Of a stretch of DNA of 64,000 nt, positions 51,963-62,746 are shown in pieces; position 1 is the stretch's first letter, and every line of letters begins with the position of its first letter. The notes under the pieces were generated by a model. It was not told the origin of the DNA. It saw only the letters and a list, made by a program, of their open reading frames with translations, and did not search any database. Source of the stretch: Luteimonas sp. MC1572 (GTDB lineage: Bacteria > Pseudomonadota > Gammaproteobacteria > Xanthomonadales > Xanthomonadaceae); assembly GCF_016615815.1 (NCBI RefSeq), contig NZ_CP067112.1:2170001-2234000 (forward strand), read 5' to 3'. Position numbers and translations under genes: made by a program.

Positions 51963-53698
51963 GACGCGGTCTTTTCCAGCGCGCGCTTGAGGGCGCGGTT
52001 GTCCGGATCGATCGCGCGCGCTTCCTCGAGGTAACGACGCGCTTCCTCATGGCGGCCCAGCACCCAGAGCACTTCGCCCAGGTGCGCGGCGATCTCCGCG
52101 TCCTTCTCGAGTACGTAGGCGCGGCGCAGCTCGACCAGCGCTTCCTCGTTGCGGCCCAGGCGGTAGAGTACCCAACCGTAGCTGTCGATGATCGCGGCGT
52201 TGCCCGGCTCGGCGACTCGCGCGCGCTCGATCAGCTCGAGCGCCTCGTCATAGCGCGTGGTGCGGTCGGCGAGCGTGTAGCCCAAGGCGTTGAGCGCGGC
52301 CGTGCTGTCCGGATCGGCCACCAGGATGCGGCGCAGGTCGGCCTCGGCGCGGGCGATATCGTCGCGCCGCTCCCACATCAGGGCGCGCGCGTAGAGCAGC
52401 GCGGGGTCATCGACGAACGCGGCCAGCCCACGCGCGTACGCATCGAGCTCGGCGTCGCCACCACCATCCTCGCGGCGCAGCTCCGCCTCCATCACGTAGG
52501 CGTCGCGGCGGTATTCGCCGTCGGCGTCGCCATCCTGCTGCAGGCGCGAGAGCTCCGCGTAGGCCTCGTCGTCCTTGTCGAGGTCGTGCAGCACCTTGGG
52601 AATGCGCAGCCGCGCCAGCCAGCGCTGCTCGCCGCCCGGCACGCTGCGGTACCAGTCGAGCGCCTCGGTCGGCAGCTCGAGGTACTCGGCGAGCTGGCCG
52701 AGCAGCAGGCGACGCGGTGGATTGGGTGCCTCGGCATCGGTCTTGAGGACGTCGTACAGCCGCCCCAACCCCTCCTTGTCCTCGGCCTGCGCCAGCAGGG
52801 ACGCGCGCAGCGCCAGCCAGCGGAGTTCCGGAGGGCCGTCTTCCAGCAGCGCCGCGCCGGCTGCCGGGGCGCCGACCTCGGCGTAGGCCAGGGCGATGTT
52901 CTCGCGCATGCGCGGATGCGCTGTGACCCCGGGCTGTGCCGCGAGCTCGTCCAGCACTGCCTTCGCCTCCTCGCTGCGGCCGGTCTGGTGGAGGTGGCGG
53001 CTGCGGACCAGGGCGGTGAGCGGGTCGTCGGGGAACGCCACGCGGGCGACGCCGTCGATGCGTTCGAACAGGGCCTGGTCGCCCAGCCCCAGCGCAAGCT
53101 CGCCGGCGCTGGCGAGCGCCAGCGATTCGTGCGGGATCGCGTCGCGATCGAACAGCTGGCCGAGCACCTTGGCCGACAGCGCCTGGTCACTGCTGCCGGT
53201 GCCGAGCACCGACATCGCGGTGAGCAGGCCTTCGCGGCCGTCTTCGCGCAGCAGCGACTCGAGCTCGCTCCGGGCGGCGCGGCCCTTGCCGGTGCGCAAC
53301 GCGAGCGTGGCGGCCGCGCCCTTCATGCCCACCGACTCCGGTGCGCGCTGGCACCACAGGCCGAGGGCCTCGCCCAGCGCGACGTCGTCGCGCCCCATCA
53401 ACGCATAGCGGGTGGCGCGGGCCGCGAGTTCGGCGTCTTCGGGCAGCGCACGCGCCGCCTCCAGGTACCACGCCGTGCCTTCGTCCAAGCGACCGGCCGA
53501 AACCGCGAATTCCGCGGCAATCACCGCCTCGAGCGGGTCGCGGGCGACGCGGTCCCGCGCCTGGGCGGCCATGGCGCAAAAGAGCATCAGGACGGCGGCC
53601 AGCGCCGCGCGGGGGCGCCGCGAACGACCGCGCGGGAGGTGGCGAACGCCGGTCGCGGACGCGGAGGCTGCCGGCGACGTAAAATAGCGACCTGTCAT
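51959..53698 (-). CDS. Tetratricopeptide repeat protein, exported
   Basis: A protein of 579 residues. An arginine-rich N-terminus and hydrophobic segment ([16 protein letters not shown], about residues 32-47) suggest export to the periplasm. The rest is alpha-helical TPR-like repeats, clearest near the C-terminus ([62 protein letters not shown]). It is encoded directly upstream of lolB (4-nt overlap) in xanthomonads and relatives; no defined function is assigned. The start lies only 30 nt from the divergent hemA start. Confidence 0.85.
   Translation of the reverse strand: MTGRYFTSPAASASATGVRHLPRGRSRRPRAALAAVLMLFCAMAAQARDRVARDPLEAVIAAEFAVSAGRLDEGTAWYLEAARALPEDAELAARATRYALMGRDDVALGEALGLWCQRAPESVGMKGAAATLALRTGKGRAARSELESLLREDGREGLLTAMSVLGTGSSDQALSAKVLGQLFDRDAIPHESLALASAGELALGLGDQALFERIDGVARVAFPDDPLTALVRSRHLHQTGRSEEAKAVLDELAAQPGVTAHPRMRENIALAYAEVGAPAAGAALLEDGPPELRWLALRASLLAQAEDKEGLGRLYDVLKTDAEAPNPPRRLLLGQLAEYLELPTEALDWYRSVPGGEQRWLARLRIPKVLHDLDKDDEAYAELSRLQQDGDADGEYRRDAYVMEAELRREDGGGDAELDAYARGLAAFVDDPALLYARALMWERRDDIARAEADLRRILVADPDSTAALNALGYTLADRTTRYDEALELIERARVAEPGNAAIIDSYGWVLYRLGRNEEALVELRRAYVLEKDAEIAAHLGEVLWVLGRHEEARRYLEEARAIDPDNRALKRALEKTAS
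53680..53685 (+). promoter_or_regulatory. Candidate -10 element for hemA
   Basis: TAAAAT at 53680-53685 (five of six) would start transcription near 53692, before the hemA ATG at 53729. No good -35 is seen. The element lies inside the first codons of the divergent TPR gene. Confidence 0.35.
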
Positions 53699-53728
53699 GC
53701 CAGCAGCTTATCGCAAGCACCTGAACCG

Positions 53729-55063
53729 ATGAGGCTGATCGCCATCGGTCTCAACCACCAGACCGCGCCGCTCCAGCTGCGTGAACGGGTGGCCTTTGCC
53801 GGCGATCGGCTGGAGGCCGCGCTGGCCGAACTGCGCGCGCTGCCCGACGTCAAGGAGGTGGCGCTGCTTTCCACCTGCAACCGCACCGAGCTGTATGCCG
53901 TTGCCGATGACGAAGGCCGCGCGCTGGTGAACTGGCTCGCCACCCACCCCGACGACGCTTCGGGCGATGCCGCCGGGCTGCACGCCTACCTGTACCACCA
54001 TGCGGGCGACGCCGCGGCGCGCCACCTGTTCCGCGTCGCCACCGGCCTGGACTCGATGGTGCTCGGCGAGCCGCAAATCCTCGGCCAGGTGAAGCAGGCC
54101 TGGTCCAGCGCGCGCAGCGCGGGCACGCTCGGTGGCCACCTCGACCGGCTGTTCCAGCACGCGTTCGTGACGGCCAAGCGCGCGCGCACCGAGACCCGCA
54201 TCGGCAACAGCCCGGTGTCGATGGCGTCGATGGCGGTGCGCCTGGCGCAGGAGAGCTTTGCCCGGCCGGAAGACTCGGTGGTGCTGCTGGTCGGTGCCGG
54301 CGAGACCATCGAACTGGCGGCGCGCCACCTCGCGCAGGCCAAGGTCAAGCGCCTGCTGGTGGCCAACCGCACCTTCCGCCACGCCGAGGAGCTGGCCGCG
54401 CGCCACGGCGGCGTAGCGCTGCCGCTGGACGAACTCGACCGCCACCTGTTCCTCGCCGATATCGTGTTCTCGGCCACGGCCAGCCGCACCCCGGTGATCC
54501 GCCGCGAGCACGTCGCCGCGGCCCTGTCGGCGCGCAGGAACAGGCCGATGCTGCTGGTCGACCTGGCCGTGCCGCGCGACATCGAACCCTCCGTCGCCGA
54601 GCTGCGCGACACCTACCTGTACACCGTGGACGACCTGGAACGCGCGGTCGAGGACAACCGGCGCAGCCGCCGCGAGGCCGCGGACGCGGCGGAATCGATC
54701 ATCGACCTGCAGGTCTCGCGCTACGCCGAACTGCTGGCCACCAACGCGCGCAGCGCGCCGCTGCGCCGACTGCGCGCGCATGGCGAAGCGGCGCGGAGCG
54801 AAGCGCTGGCCAGGGCGCGGCAGCAGCTCGCGGCCGGCCAGTCGCCGGAGGCCGCACTGGAGCATCTTGCCCACGCGCTGACCAACCGCCTGCTGCACGC
54901 GCCCACCGCCGCCCTGCGCGAAGCGGCCGCCAGCGGCGACGACATCCTGTTGCGCGCCGTGGAACGCATGCTCCCCGCCGACCCCGCGACCGCCGACGCA
55001 CCACGCCAGCGGGCCGATGCCGGCGTGCACGACGACGACGATGCTCCCCTCCCTGCGCCGTAA
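53729..55063 (+). CDS. hemA: Glutamyl-tRNA reductase
   Basis: A protein of 444 residues starting [23 protein letters not shown]. The nucleophile Cys50 lies in [29 protein letters not shown] binds tRNA and substrate, and [15 protein letters not shown] is the NADPH-binding motif; a C-terminal helical dimerisation domain follows. It makes glutamate 1-semialdehyde from Glu-tRNA, the first committed step to haem. It overlaps prfA by 23 nt, a pairing also seen in E. coli. Confidence 0.97.
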   Translation: MRLIAIGLNHQTAPLQLRERVAFAGDRLEAALAELRALPDVKEVALLSTCNRTELYAVADDEGRALVNWLATHPDDASGDAAGLHAYLYHHAGDAAARHLFRVATGLDSMVLGEPQILGQVKQAWSSARSAGTLGGHLDRLFQHAFVTAKRARTETRIGNSPVSMASMAVRLAQESFARPEDSVVLLVGAGETIELAARHLAQAKVKRLLVANRTFRHAEELAARHGGVALPLDELDRHLFLADIVFSATASRTPVIRREHVAAALSARRNRPMLLVDLAVPRDIEPSVAELRDTYLYTVDDLERAVEDNRRSRREAADAAESIIDLQVSRYAELLATNARSAPLRRLRAHGEAARSEALARARQQLAAGQSPEAALEHLAHALTNRLLHAPTAALREAAASGDDILLRAVERMLPADPATADAPRQRADAGVHDDDDAPLPAP

Positions 55064-56129
55064 GCTCGAGGCGCTGGCCGAGCGCCGCGACGAACTCGAA
55101 CGCCTGCTCTCCGATCCCGCCGCCGCGGCCGACCAGGCGCGGTACCGCGCGTGGTCACGGGAATTCGCGAGCCTGGCGCCGCTGTCCAGCGCGCTCGCCG
55201 ACGAGGCCCGCGCCCGCGCCGACCTCGCCGCGGCGCAGGCGCTGCGCGACGACCCCGAGCTGCGCGAGATGGCCGACGAGGAGGTGACGTCCGCAACCGC
55301 GCGCCTCGCCGAACTCGACGCCGCGCTGATGGCGCTGCTGGTGCCGCGCGATGCGCGCGACGACGGCGGCATCTACCTCGAAGTCCGCGCCGGCACCGGC
55401 GGCGACGAGGCGGCGATCTTCGCCGGCGACCTGTTCCGCCTGTACAGCCGCTACGCCGAGCGCCAGGGCTGGCGGGTCGAGGTCGAGTCCGCCAACGCCG
55501 GCGAGCACGGCGGCTTCCGCGAAGTGGTGGCGCGCATCGAGGGCGCCGGCGCCTACGCACGCCTGAAGTTCGAGTCCGGCACCCACCGCGTGCAGCGCGT
55601 GCCGGAGACCGAATCGCAGGGCCGCATCCACACCTCGGCGGCGACGGTCGCGATCATCCCGGTGGAGGACGAGAGCGAGCCGATCGAGATCAATCCTGCC
55701 GACCTGCGGGTCGACACCTTCCGTTCTTCGGGTGCGGGCGGCCAGCACGTCAACAAGACCGACTCCGCGATCCGCATCACCCACCTGCCGTCCGGCGTGG
55801 TGGTGGAATCGCAGACCGAGCGCTCGCAGCACGCCAACCGCGACAAGGCCATGAAGCGCCTGAAGGCGATGCTGGCCGAGGCCGAAGCCGCGCGCCGCGC
55901 CGCCGCCACCGCGCAGTCGCGCAAGCTGCAGGTGGGCAGCGGCGACCGCAGCCAGCGCATCCGCACCTACAACTTCCCGCAAGGCCGGATCACCGACCAC
56001 CGCGTCGACGGCCTGACGCTGTACGACCTGCCGGCCGTGATGGAAGGCGCGCTCGACCCGCTGGTCGATCGCCTGCTGCAGGAACACCAGGCCGACGAAC
56101 TGGCACGCCTGACGGAGCAGTCGACGTGA
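55041..56129 (+). CDS. prfA: Peptide chain release factor 1
   Basis: A protein of 362 residues with [19 protein letters not shown] at the chosen start; an ATG 24 nt upstream would lengthen it. The GGQ motif is at 233-235 in [13 protein letters not shown], and the RF1 PxT stop-recognition tripeptide reads PET at 188-190. RF1 reads UAA and UAG. prmC/hemK, which often follows prfA, is absent; a GT41 gene follows 16 nt later instead. Confidence 0.97.
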   Translation: MLPSLRRKLEALAERRDELERLLSDPAAAADQARYRAWSREFASLAPLSSALADEARARADLAAAQALRDDPELREMADEEVTSATARLAELDAALMALLVPRDARDDGGIYLEVRAGTGGDEAAIFAGDLFRLYSRYAERQGWRVEVESANAGEHGGFREVVARIEGAGAYARLKFESGTHRVQRVPETESQGRIHTSAATVAIIPVEDESEPIEINPADLRVDTFRSSGAGGQHVNKTDSAIRITHLPSGVVVESQTERSQHANRDKAMKRLKAMLAEAEAARRAAATAQSRKLQVGSGDRSQRIRTYNFPQGRITDHRVDGLTLYDLPAVMEGALDPLVDRLLQEHQADELARLTEQST

Positions 56130-56145
56130 TCCGCGGAGCGGGTGC

Positions 56146-57867
56146 GTGAGCGCCCCCGCGGATGCGCGCAGCGAAGCGCGCCGCGCGACGGTCTTGGCGC
56201 CGGGCAACCTGATCGCCTGGATCCTGCTGTCGGATGCCGAGCTTGATGCCGGTGACGGCGTCGCCGGCGAAGCCGCTGCGCAGCGTGCACTCGCGCTGGC
56301 GCCCGGACACCCCGAAGCGCTCGCGCGCCTGGGCCGCGCCCAATGGTTGCTCGGCCACCGCCGCGACGCCGCGGACAGCCTCGGGCAGGCTGCGCGCGCT
56401 GCGCCGGGGCATCCCGGCATCGCGCTCTGGCACGGACATGCGCTGGAGGACGTGGGCGAAGCGGAAGCCGCGGCCGACGCGTATGCACGCGCGCATGCGC
56501 TGGCACCCGCCGCGGCGCAGATCGCGGCCCACCTACTGGCCTGGCGCCGGCGCCTGTGCGTCTGGCGCGGGCTGGACGCCCTGTCGGCGCAGGTGCGTTC
56601 GGCGGTGGCGCGCGGCGAAGCGGCGGTGGAGCCGTTCGCCTTCCTCAGCGAAGACGGTGATGCGCTCGAGCAGTTGCGCTGCGCGCGGCTGAGCGCGGCG
56701 CAGGTGGCGCGCAGCGTGCGTCCGCTGCCGCCGCGCGCGATCGCCGGCGACGGCCCGCTTCGGATCGGCTTCCTGTCCAACGGTTTCGGTGCGCATCCCA
56801 CCGGCCTGCTGACCGTGGCGTTCCTGGAGGCGCTGCGCGCGGAGGCGGCCGTCGAGGCGCATCTGTTCGCGCTCAACGCCGACGACGGCAGCGCGGTGCG
56901 CCAGCGACTCCAGGCCGCGACCACCCTGCATGACGTCTCCGCCCTGCCCCATGCGGAGGTGGCGGCGCGCATCCGGGCGGCCGGCATCGACGTGCTCCAC
57001 GACCTGCGCGGCTGGGGAGGTGGCGGCACGCCGGCCGTGCTGGCGATGCGCCCGGCGCCGCTGCAGGTCAACTGGCTCGCCTATCCAGGCACCTCCGGCG
57101 CGCCGTGGATCGACTACGTGCTCGCCGATGGCTTCGTGCTGCCACCAGCGCTCGAGACGGGCTTTTCCGAAGCGGTGGCACGCCTGCCGCGCTGCTTCCA
57201 GCCCTCCGACACCCGGCGCGCCCCCGCCCCGCCGCCGTCGCGCGTGGAGTGCGGCCTGCCGGCGGAAGGCGTGGTGTTCTGCTCCTTCAACAACAGCTAC
57301 AAGCTCAATCCGGCCAGCTTCGCGCGCGCCATGGCAGTGCTGGGCGGCGTCCCGGGCAGCGTGCTGTGGCTGCTGTCCGGACCGGGGCGCGGCGACGAGC
57401 GCCTGCGCGCCGCCGCCCAGGCGGCCGGCATCGATCCGGCGCGGCTGGTGTTCATGGCCAAGCAGCCGCATGCCATCTACCTCGCGCGGCTGCAGCTCGC
57501 CGACCTGTTCCTCGACAGCAATCCGTACAACGCCCATACCACCGCTTCGGACGCGCTGTGGGCCGGTTGCCCGGTGCTCACCCGGCCGGGGCGCACCTTT
57601 GCTGCACGCGTCGCGGGCAGCCTCAACCACCACATCGGGCTTGGCGAACTCAACGTCGCCGACGACGCGGGCTTCGTCGCGCTGGCCACCGCGCTCGGCA
57701 ACGACCGCGTACGCCTGCAGGCCTTGCGCGCTCGCCTGCACGCCCTGCGGCAGGAGTCGGGGCTGTTCGACATGCCGGCGTTCGCGCGCGACTTCGCCGC
57801 GATGGCCCTGGCCATGGCGGACCGCCAGCGGAGCGGACTGCCTCCGGCCGCGCTCCAGGCGCGGTAG
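56146..57867 (+). CDS. O-GlcNAc transferase-like GT41 protein (TPR plus SPINDLY-type domain)
   Basis: A protein of 573 residues with GTG start and GGAG upstream. TPR-like repeats cover about residues 15-130, followed by a GT-B transferase of the Glyco_transf_41 family. Residues matching the OGT active site are present: His217 in GAHPTGLLT and Lys386 in FCSFNNSYKLNP, plus YPGTSGAPWIDYVLAD and TTASDALWAGCP in the nucleotide-sugar site. This is the same architecture as the structurally studied Xanthomonas campestris OGT homologue. Natural acceptor and donor are uncertain. Confidence 0.88.
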   Translation: MSAPADARSEARRATVLAPGNLIAWILLSDAELDAGDGVAGEAAAQRALALAPGHPEALARLGRAQWLLGHRRDAADSLGQAARAAPGHPGIALWHGHALEDVGEAEAAADAYARAHALAPAAAQIAAHLLAWRRRLCVWRGLDALSAQVRSAVARGEAAVEPFAFLSEDGDALEQLRCARLSAAQVARSVRPLPPRAIAGDGPLRIGFLSNGFGAHPTGLLTVAFLEALRAEAAVEAHLFALNADDGSAVRQRLQAATTLHDVSALPHAEVAARIRAAGIDVLHDLRGWGGGGTPAVLAMRPAPLQVNWLAYPGTSGAPWIDYVLADGFVLPPALETGFSEAVARLPRCFQPSDTRRAPAPPPSRVECGLPAEGVVFCSFNNSYKLNPASFARAMAVLGGVPGSVLWLLSGPGRGDERLRAAAQAAGIDPARLVFMAKQPHAIYLARLQLADLFLDSNPYNAHTTASDALWAGCPVLTRPGRTFAARVAGSLNHHIGLGELNVADDAGFVALATALGNDRVRLQALRARLHALRQESGLFDMPAFARDFAAMALAMADRQRSGLPPAALQAR

Positions 57868-57876
57868 GCTCGACGG

Positions 57877-58395
57877 ATGACCCAGTCAGACACCGCCGTC
57901 CAGCTGCACCTGTGCGTCCTCACCGTGTCCGATTCGCGGACGGCTGCCGAGGACAGCTCGGGCGATTACCTCGTCGCCGCGCTCGAGAAAGCCGGTCACC
58001 GCCTGGCGGGCCGCGGCCTGCTGCCCGATGACCGCTACCGCCTGCGTGCGTTGGTTTCGCAGTGGATCGCGGACCCCGCGATAGACGGCATCCTGGTCAC
58101 CGGCGGTACCGGCTTCACCGGACGCGACTCGACGCCGGAAGCGCTGCTGCCGCTGCTGGACAAGGAGATGGCGGGCTTCGGCGAACTGTTCCGCGCGATC
58201 AGCTTCGAGGAAATCGGCACCTCGTCGCTGCAGTCGCGGGCGTTCGCCGGCCTGGCAAACGGCACGTTCCTGTTCTGCGTGCCCGGATCGACCTCGGCCT
58301 GCCGCACGGCGTGGGAACGGATCATCCGCGCGCAGCTGGATTCACGCACCCGTCCCTGCAACCTCGCCACGCTGCGGCCGCGCCTGAAGGAATGA
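57877..58395 (+). CDS. moaB: Molybdenum cofactor biosynthesis protein B
   Basis: A protein of 172 residues in the MoaB/MogA family: LTVSDSRTAAEDSSGDYL, TGGTGFTGRDSTPEAL and FCVPGSTSACRTAWERII are the molybdopterin-binding segments. MoaB-type proteins either adenylate molybdopterin or are paralogues of MogA. No other moa or mog gene is nearby. It lies 9 nt after the GT41 gene on the same strand. Confidence 0.92.
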   Translation: MTQSDTAVQLHLCVLTVSDSRTAAEDSSGDYLVAALEKAGHRLAGRGLLPDDRYRLRALVSQWIADPAIDGILVTGGTGFTGRDSTPEALLPLLDKEMAGFGELFRAISFEEIGTSSLQSRAFAGLANGTFLFCVPGSTSACRTAWERIIRAQLDSRTRPCNLATLRPRLKE

Positions 58396-58435
58396 CCGGC
58401 GCGATCGCCCAACCATTGCGGAACGGGAGCGGCAC

Positions 58436-59212
58436 GTGAAGGAACTCAAGCGCAAGCAGTACGCATCGCTGCTGGAGCCGCTGCAGCACGAGCTGGTGGC
58501 CATGGCACGCTGGGCGCGATGTGCCGGGCAGCGCATCGCCATTGTCATGGAAGGCCGCGACACCGCCGGCAAGGGCGGCGCCATCAAGGCCATCACCGAG
58601 CACCTGGACACCCGCCAGTACCGTGTCGTCGCGCTGCCCAAGCCGAGTGAGCGCGAACAGGGTGAGTGGTATTTCCAGCGCTATGTGCGCCACCTGCCCA
58701 CCACCGGCGAGATCGTGCTGTTCGACCGCAGCTGGTACAACCGCGCCGGCGTCGAAAAAGTGATGGGCTTTGCCACGGACGACCAGGTCGCCGCCTTCCT
58801 GCGCCAGGCGCCGGCGTTCGAGAAGCTGCTCACCGACGACGGCATCCTGCTGTTCAAGTACTGGCTGTGCTGCGATCAGGAACAACAGGAAGAACGCTTC
58901 GCGGAGCGACTCGCGGATCCGCTGAAGTCGTGGAAGCTGTCGCCGATCGACGTCGAGGCGCGCACCCGCTACGCCGATTACACCCGGGCCCGCGAAGCGA
59001 TGCTCGAGGCCACGCATACCGGGAACGCGCCCTGGACCCTGGTCGACTTCGACGACCAGAAGCGCGGCCGGCTCACGCTCATCCGCCACCTGCTTGACCG
59101 CCTGCCCGACGTGCACGTGCCGCGCCGCGCACCCGAGTTCCCGCCGCTCGATGGCAAGCCGAAGAAGGAACGCTTCGGCAAACTCAAGCCGATCCCGGCC
59201 TGGGAAGGCTGA
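58436..59212 (+). CDS. ppk2: Polyphosphate kinase 2 family protein
   Basis: A single-domain PPK2 of 258 residues. A GTG start is preceded by GGGAG. Walker A is GRDTAGKGG at 40-48 and Walker B is the FDRSWYNR segment with Asp97 and Arg98. KPSEREQGEWYFQRYVRHLP is the lid region. Such enzymes transfer phosphate between polyphosphate and nucleotides; whether ADP, AMP or GDP is preferred cannot be told from these motifs. It lies 40 nt after moaB and converges on the TlpA gene. Confidence 0.93.
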   Translation: MKELKRKQYASLLEPLQHELVAMARWARCAGQRIAIVMEGRDTAGKGGAIKAITEHLDTRQYRVVALPKPSEREQGEWYFQRYVRHLPTTGEIVLFDRSWYNRAGVEKVMGFATDDQVAAFLRQAPAFEKLLTDDGILLFKYWLCCDQEQQEERFAERLADPLKSWKLSPIDVEARTRYADYTRAREAMLEATHTGNAPWTLVDFDDQKRGRLTLIRHLLDRLPDVHVPRRAPEFPPLDGKPKKERFGKLKPIPAWEG

Positions 59213-59224
59213 GGCCGCCGCGCG

Positions 59225-59857
59225 TCAAGCGGCCGGTGCGGCCGGTGCGTCCGGTTCGCCGGCCGCGGTGATCGCGGCTTCAATCTCGCTGGCGGTCACC
59301 GGGCCGAGGAACTTCCGGGCCACGCGGCCGTCGGGCGCGATCAGGTAGGTCAGCGGCAGCCCGCGCGGGGTGGCGAAGTCCTTCGGAGGGTCGTAGACGT
59401 CCAGGATCGCGACCGGATAGACCACCGGATGCTTGTCCAGGAACGCGCGCATGTCGTCGACCGCGATGTCCTCGTAGGCCAGCCCGACCACTTCGATGTG
59501 CTCGCGCATCGCGTCCAGCGCCGACAGCTCGGGCATTTCCTTGATGCAGGGCGCGCACCAGGTGGCCCAGAAATTGACCACCACCCAGCGGCCACGATGA
59601 TCGGCAAGCCGGTAGGGCACGCCGTCGATCGTGGTCACCTCGAGCACCGGGACCTCGGCATCCGCGGACGCGGCGGCGCCCGCCTCGTCCGCGGCCATTG
59701 GCGGTGCCGGTTCCGGCGCATCGCCTGCAGGCGCAGCGGGCTGCGCCGGGGTGTCGCCTGTGGTCGCCGGCGCATCGCCGCCGTCGGGCCGGCAGCCGGA
59801 AAGCGCCAGCAGCGCGGTCAATGCAAGGCAGGGGATGTACAGCGGGCGCACACGCAT
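59225..59857 (-). CDS. TlpA-like thioredoxin-fold lipoprotein
   Basis: A protein of 210 residues. A signal peptide ends in lipobox LSGC (Cys22), so it is probably a lipoprotein facing the periplasm. A Pro/Ala/Glu-rich linker to about residue 65 leads to a thioredoxin-like domain with WCAPC (Cys101 and Cys104) in NFWATWCAPC and a cis-Pro in RGLPLTYLI. It may reduce or maintain thiols of exported proteins; the partner is unknown. It starts 4 nt after yihY, so the two form an operon. Confidence 0.85.
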   Translation of the reverse strand: MRVRPLYIPCLALTALLALSGCRPDGGDAPATTGDTPAQPAAPAGDAPEPAPPMAADEAGAAASADAEVPVLEVTTIDGVPYRLADHRGRWVVVNFWATWCAPCIKEMPELSALDAMREHIEVVGLAYEDIAVDDMRAFLDKHPVVYPVAILDVYDPPKDFATPRGLPLTYLIAPDGRVARKFLGPVTASEIEAAITAAGEPDAPAAPAA

Positions 59858-59861
59858 GGGC

Positions 59862-61130
59862 TCAGGTCCTGGAGGGATCGTGGATGTCGCCGATGCGGCG
59901 GCGCAGCAGGTCGCGCAGCGGCAGGCGAAGTTCGTCCAGCGCGGCGATCGCGGCCGCGCCGAGGGCGTCGTCGCGGCACGGCAGCACCGCCTCGGCGACC
60001 GGGATGCGCAGCTGTCCGGCTTCGTAGAGTTCGGCGAGCGACAGCCCGTCGAGGTCGCGCGCCAGCAGCCATTCGCCGGTCTCGGCGCGGCGCACCACGT
60101 CGATGCCCTGCAGCTGGCCGAGGATCTCCTGCACCAGCGCGTCGGTCAGCATCGGTTCGCATGCCAGGATGTCGTCGCTGTGCAGGCCGCGGCCTTCGCG
60201 ACGCGCCTCGGCGAAGCGGCCGAGCAGGCGCAGGATCCCGTACAGCTCGTAGCCCTGCGGCAGGCGCATGTGCGCGGGCTGGTAGCGGAACGCCGAGATC
60301 GACGCGGCGAACGACGCGCCCAGCAGGATCGAGATCCAGCCGAAGTACAGCCACAGCAGGAAGATCGGCACGAACGCCAGCGGCCCGTAGATGTTCTGGT
60401 AGGCGTTGAAACTTCCCAGGTACAGGCCGAGCAGGCGTTTGCCGATTTCCAGCAGTACCACCGCCAGCACGGCGCCGGCGAACGCGTGCCGCCACTGCAC
60501 GGTGCGGTGTGGCACCACGCGGTAGATGGTGGCGAACGCGAGCAGCTCGATCAGCGTCGGGGCCAGCCCCAGCATCAGGTGCTGCAGCCACTGCCCGGCG
60601 TTGCTGCGGAACACATCCAGTGCAAAGAACCTCGCCGACACCGACAGGCTGGCCGCGGCGACCAGCGTGCCGAGGGTCAGCACCGTCCAGTACACCAGGA
60701 ACCGCCCGAACCGCGGCCGTGCGGTGTGCACGCGCCAGATGCGGTTGAAGGCGCCCTCGATGCCGAACAGCGTCACCAGCACCGACACCACCAGTGCCAC
60801 CACGCCGACCGCGGTCAGCTGCCCGGTGTTTTCCGAGAACGAACGCAGGTAGCCCTCGATGGCCTGTGCCGAACTGGGCACGAAGTTGGAAAAGATGTAG
60901 GTGCTCAGCTGTGCGCTCCACTGCTCGAACACCGGGAACGCGGACAGCACGCCGAACACCACCATCGACAGCGGCACCAGCGCGAAGGTGGTGGTGAACG
61001 ACAGCGCACCGGCCGCTTCGAACAGGCGGTCATCAAGGAAGCGTCGCCACAGGAAGCGGGCGAACGATATCGCGCGCGCGCGGTCGCGGATGCGTTCCTT
61101 CCAGCGGTACAGGGAATCCAGCGGCTCCAT
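59862..61130 (-). CDS. YihY family inner-membrane protein
   Basis: A protein of 422 residues. The first two-thirds carry about six hydrophobic segments with the YihY-family motifs FEAAGALSFTTTFALVPL and FNAYQNIYGPLAFVPIFLLWLYFGW. The C-terminal 140 residues are soluble and may be a helical accessory domain (SDDILACEPMLTDALVQEILG). The family was once wrongly named RNase BN; its function is unresolved. It is divergent from wrbA (86 nt). Confidence 0.85.
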   Translation of the reverse strand: MEPLDSLYRWKERIRDRARAISFARFLWRRFLDDRLFEAAGALSFTTTFALVPLSMVVFGVLSAFPVFEQWSAQLSTYIFSNFVPSSAQAIEGYLRSFSENTGQLTAVGVVALVVSVLVTLFGIEGAFNRIWRVHTARPRFGRFLVYWTVLTLGTLVAAASLSVSARFFALDVFRSNAGQWLQHLMLGLAPTLIELLAFATIYRVVPHRTVQWRHAFAGAVLAVVLLEIGKRLLGLYLGSFNAYQNIYGPLAFVPIFLLWLYFGWISILLGASFAASISAFRYQPAHMRLPQGYELYGILRLLGRFAEARREGRGLHSDDILACEPMLTDALVQEILGQLQGIDVVRRAETGEWLLARDLDGLSLAELYEAGQLRIPVAEAVLPCRDDALGAAAIAALDELRLPLRDLLRRRIGDIHDPSRT

Positions 61131-61144
61131 CGTGGCGAGGTTAA

Positions 61145-61806
<662 letters not shown>

Positions 61807-61807
<1 letters not shown>

Positions 61808-62163
61808 TGATGGCACCCCGTTCGAGGTGGGCACTCGCCGCGCTGCTCGCGGTGCTCGCGCTGCTGTTCGCGGCGTGGTTCCGCGACGACCCGCGCTACC
61901 TGCAGGCGCTCGCGGTGTTCGCGCTGCCGCCGCTGCTGCTGATGGCCGGTGTGCTGCTCGGCAGCCGGGTCGCGGCATTCTGGTCCGGCGTGTTCGGCCT
62001 CGGCTGGTTCTGCCACGGCGTGATGGTCGGTTGGGAGCGCGCGGCAGGCCGCGGCTACGCCCTGGCGGAAGTCGCGCTGGCGCTGGCGATCATCGTGGCC
62101 GCGAGCTGGCCGGGGCTGAGCGCGCGCTTCGGCCGTCGCGGCCAGGGCGGCGCGACCGACTAG
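61807..62163 (+). CDS. DUF2069-type integral membrane protein
   Basis: A hydrophobic protein of 118 residues with four predicted membrane helices (for example ALAALLAVLALLFAAWF and LAEVALALAIIVAASWPGL). Size, topology and position directly after wrbA match the DUF2069 family, whose function is unknown. Start by overlap with the wrbA stop (ATG at 61807), probably translationally coupled. Confidence 0.65.
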
Positions 62164-62221
62164 AATGCGCACCCGGCCGGCGACACGCCCGCCACCGCGC
62201 ACGGCATTCGAGGAACACGCG

Positions 62222-62707
62222 ATGGATGAACTCCTGGTCGTCACCACCGGCGGCACGATCGACAAGGTCTACTTCGACGACAAGTCGGATTTCCAGGTCG
62301 GCGAACCGCAGATCGGCCGGATCCTCGAGGAGCTCGGGGTGGCGTTCCGCTCCCGCGTGATCCCGATCATCCGCAAGGATTCGCTGCACATCGACAATGC
62401 CGACCGCGAGCTGGTGCGCGCCACCATCGCCGCGCAGCCGGCGCGCCATGTGCTGATCACCCACGGCACCGACACCATGGTGGAGACCGCGCAGGCGCTG
62501 GCGTCGCTCACCGATCGCACGATCGTGCTGACCGGCGCGCTGAACCCGGCGCGCTTCCGCGGTTCGGACGCCGAGTTCAACATCGGCACCGCGGTCGGTG
62601 CGGTGCAGTCGCTCGCGCCCGGGGTCTACATCGCCATGAACGGGCGCATCTGGGATCCGCTCAAGGTGCGCAAGAACGTCGCCGCGAACCGCTTCGAAGC
62701 GACCTGA
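62222..62707 (+). CDS. Asparaginase N-terminal domain protein (single domain)
   Basis: A protein of 161 residues that corresponds only to the N-terminal domain of type I/II asparaginases. VVTTGGTIDKVYF carries the nucleophile-type Thr12, KDSLHI the equivalent of the substrate-binding Ser, and ITHGTDTMVETA the Thr83-Asp84 pair; GSDAEFNIG is also recognisable. The C-terminal domain that completes the active site in full-length asparaginases is missing, and the usual catalytic Lys position appears not to be Lys. TAGAAT at 62161-62166 could be a weak -10. Confidence 0.8.
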   Translation: MDELLVVTTGGTIDKVYFDDKSDFQVGEPQIGRILEELGVAFRSRVIPIIRKDSLHIDNADRELVRATIAAQPARHVLITHGTDTMVETAQALASLTDRTIVLTGALNPARFRGSDAEFNIGTAVGAVQSLAPGVYIAMNGRIWDPLKVRKNVAANRFEAT

Positions 62708-62746
62708 GCCCCACGCACGCGCGGCACGCGGGCGCGGAGCGCGACG

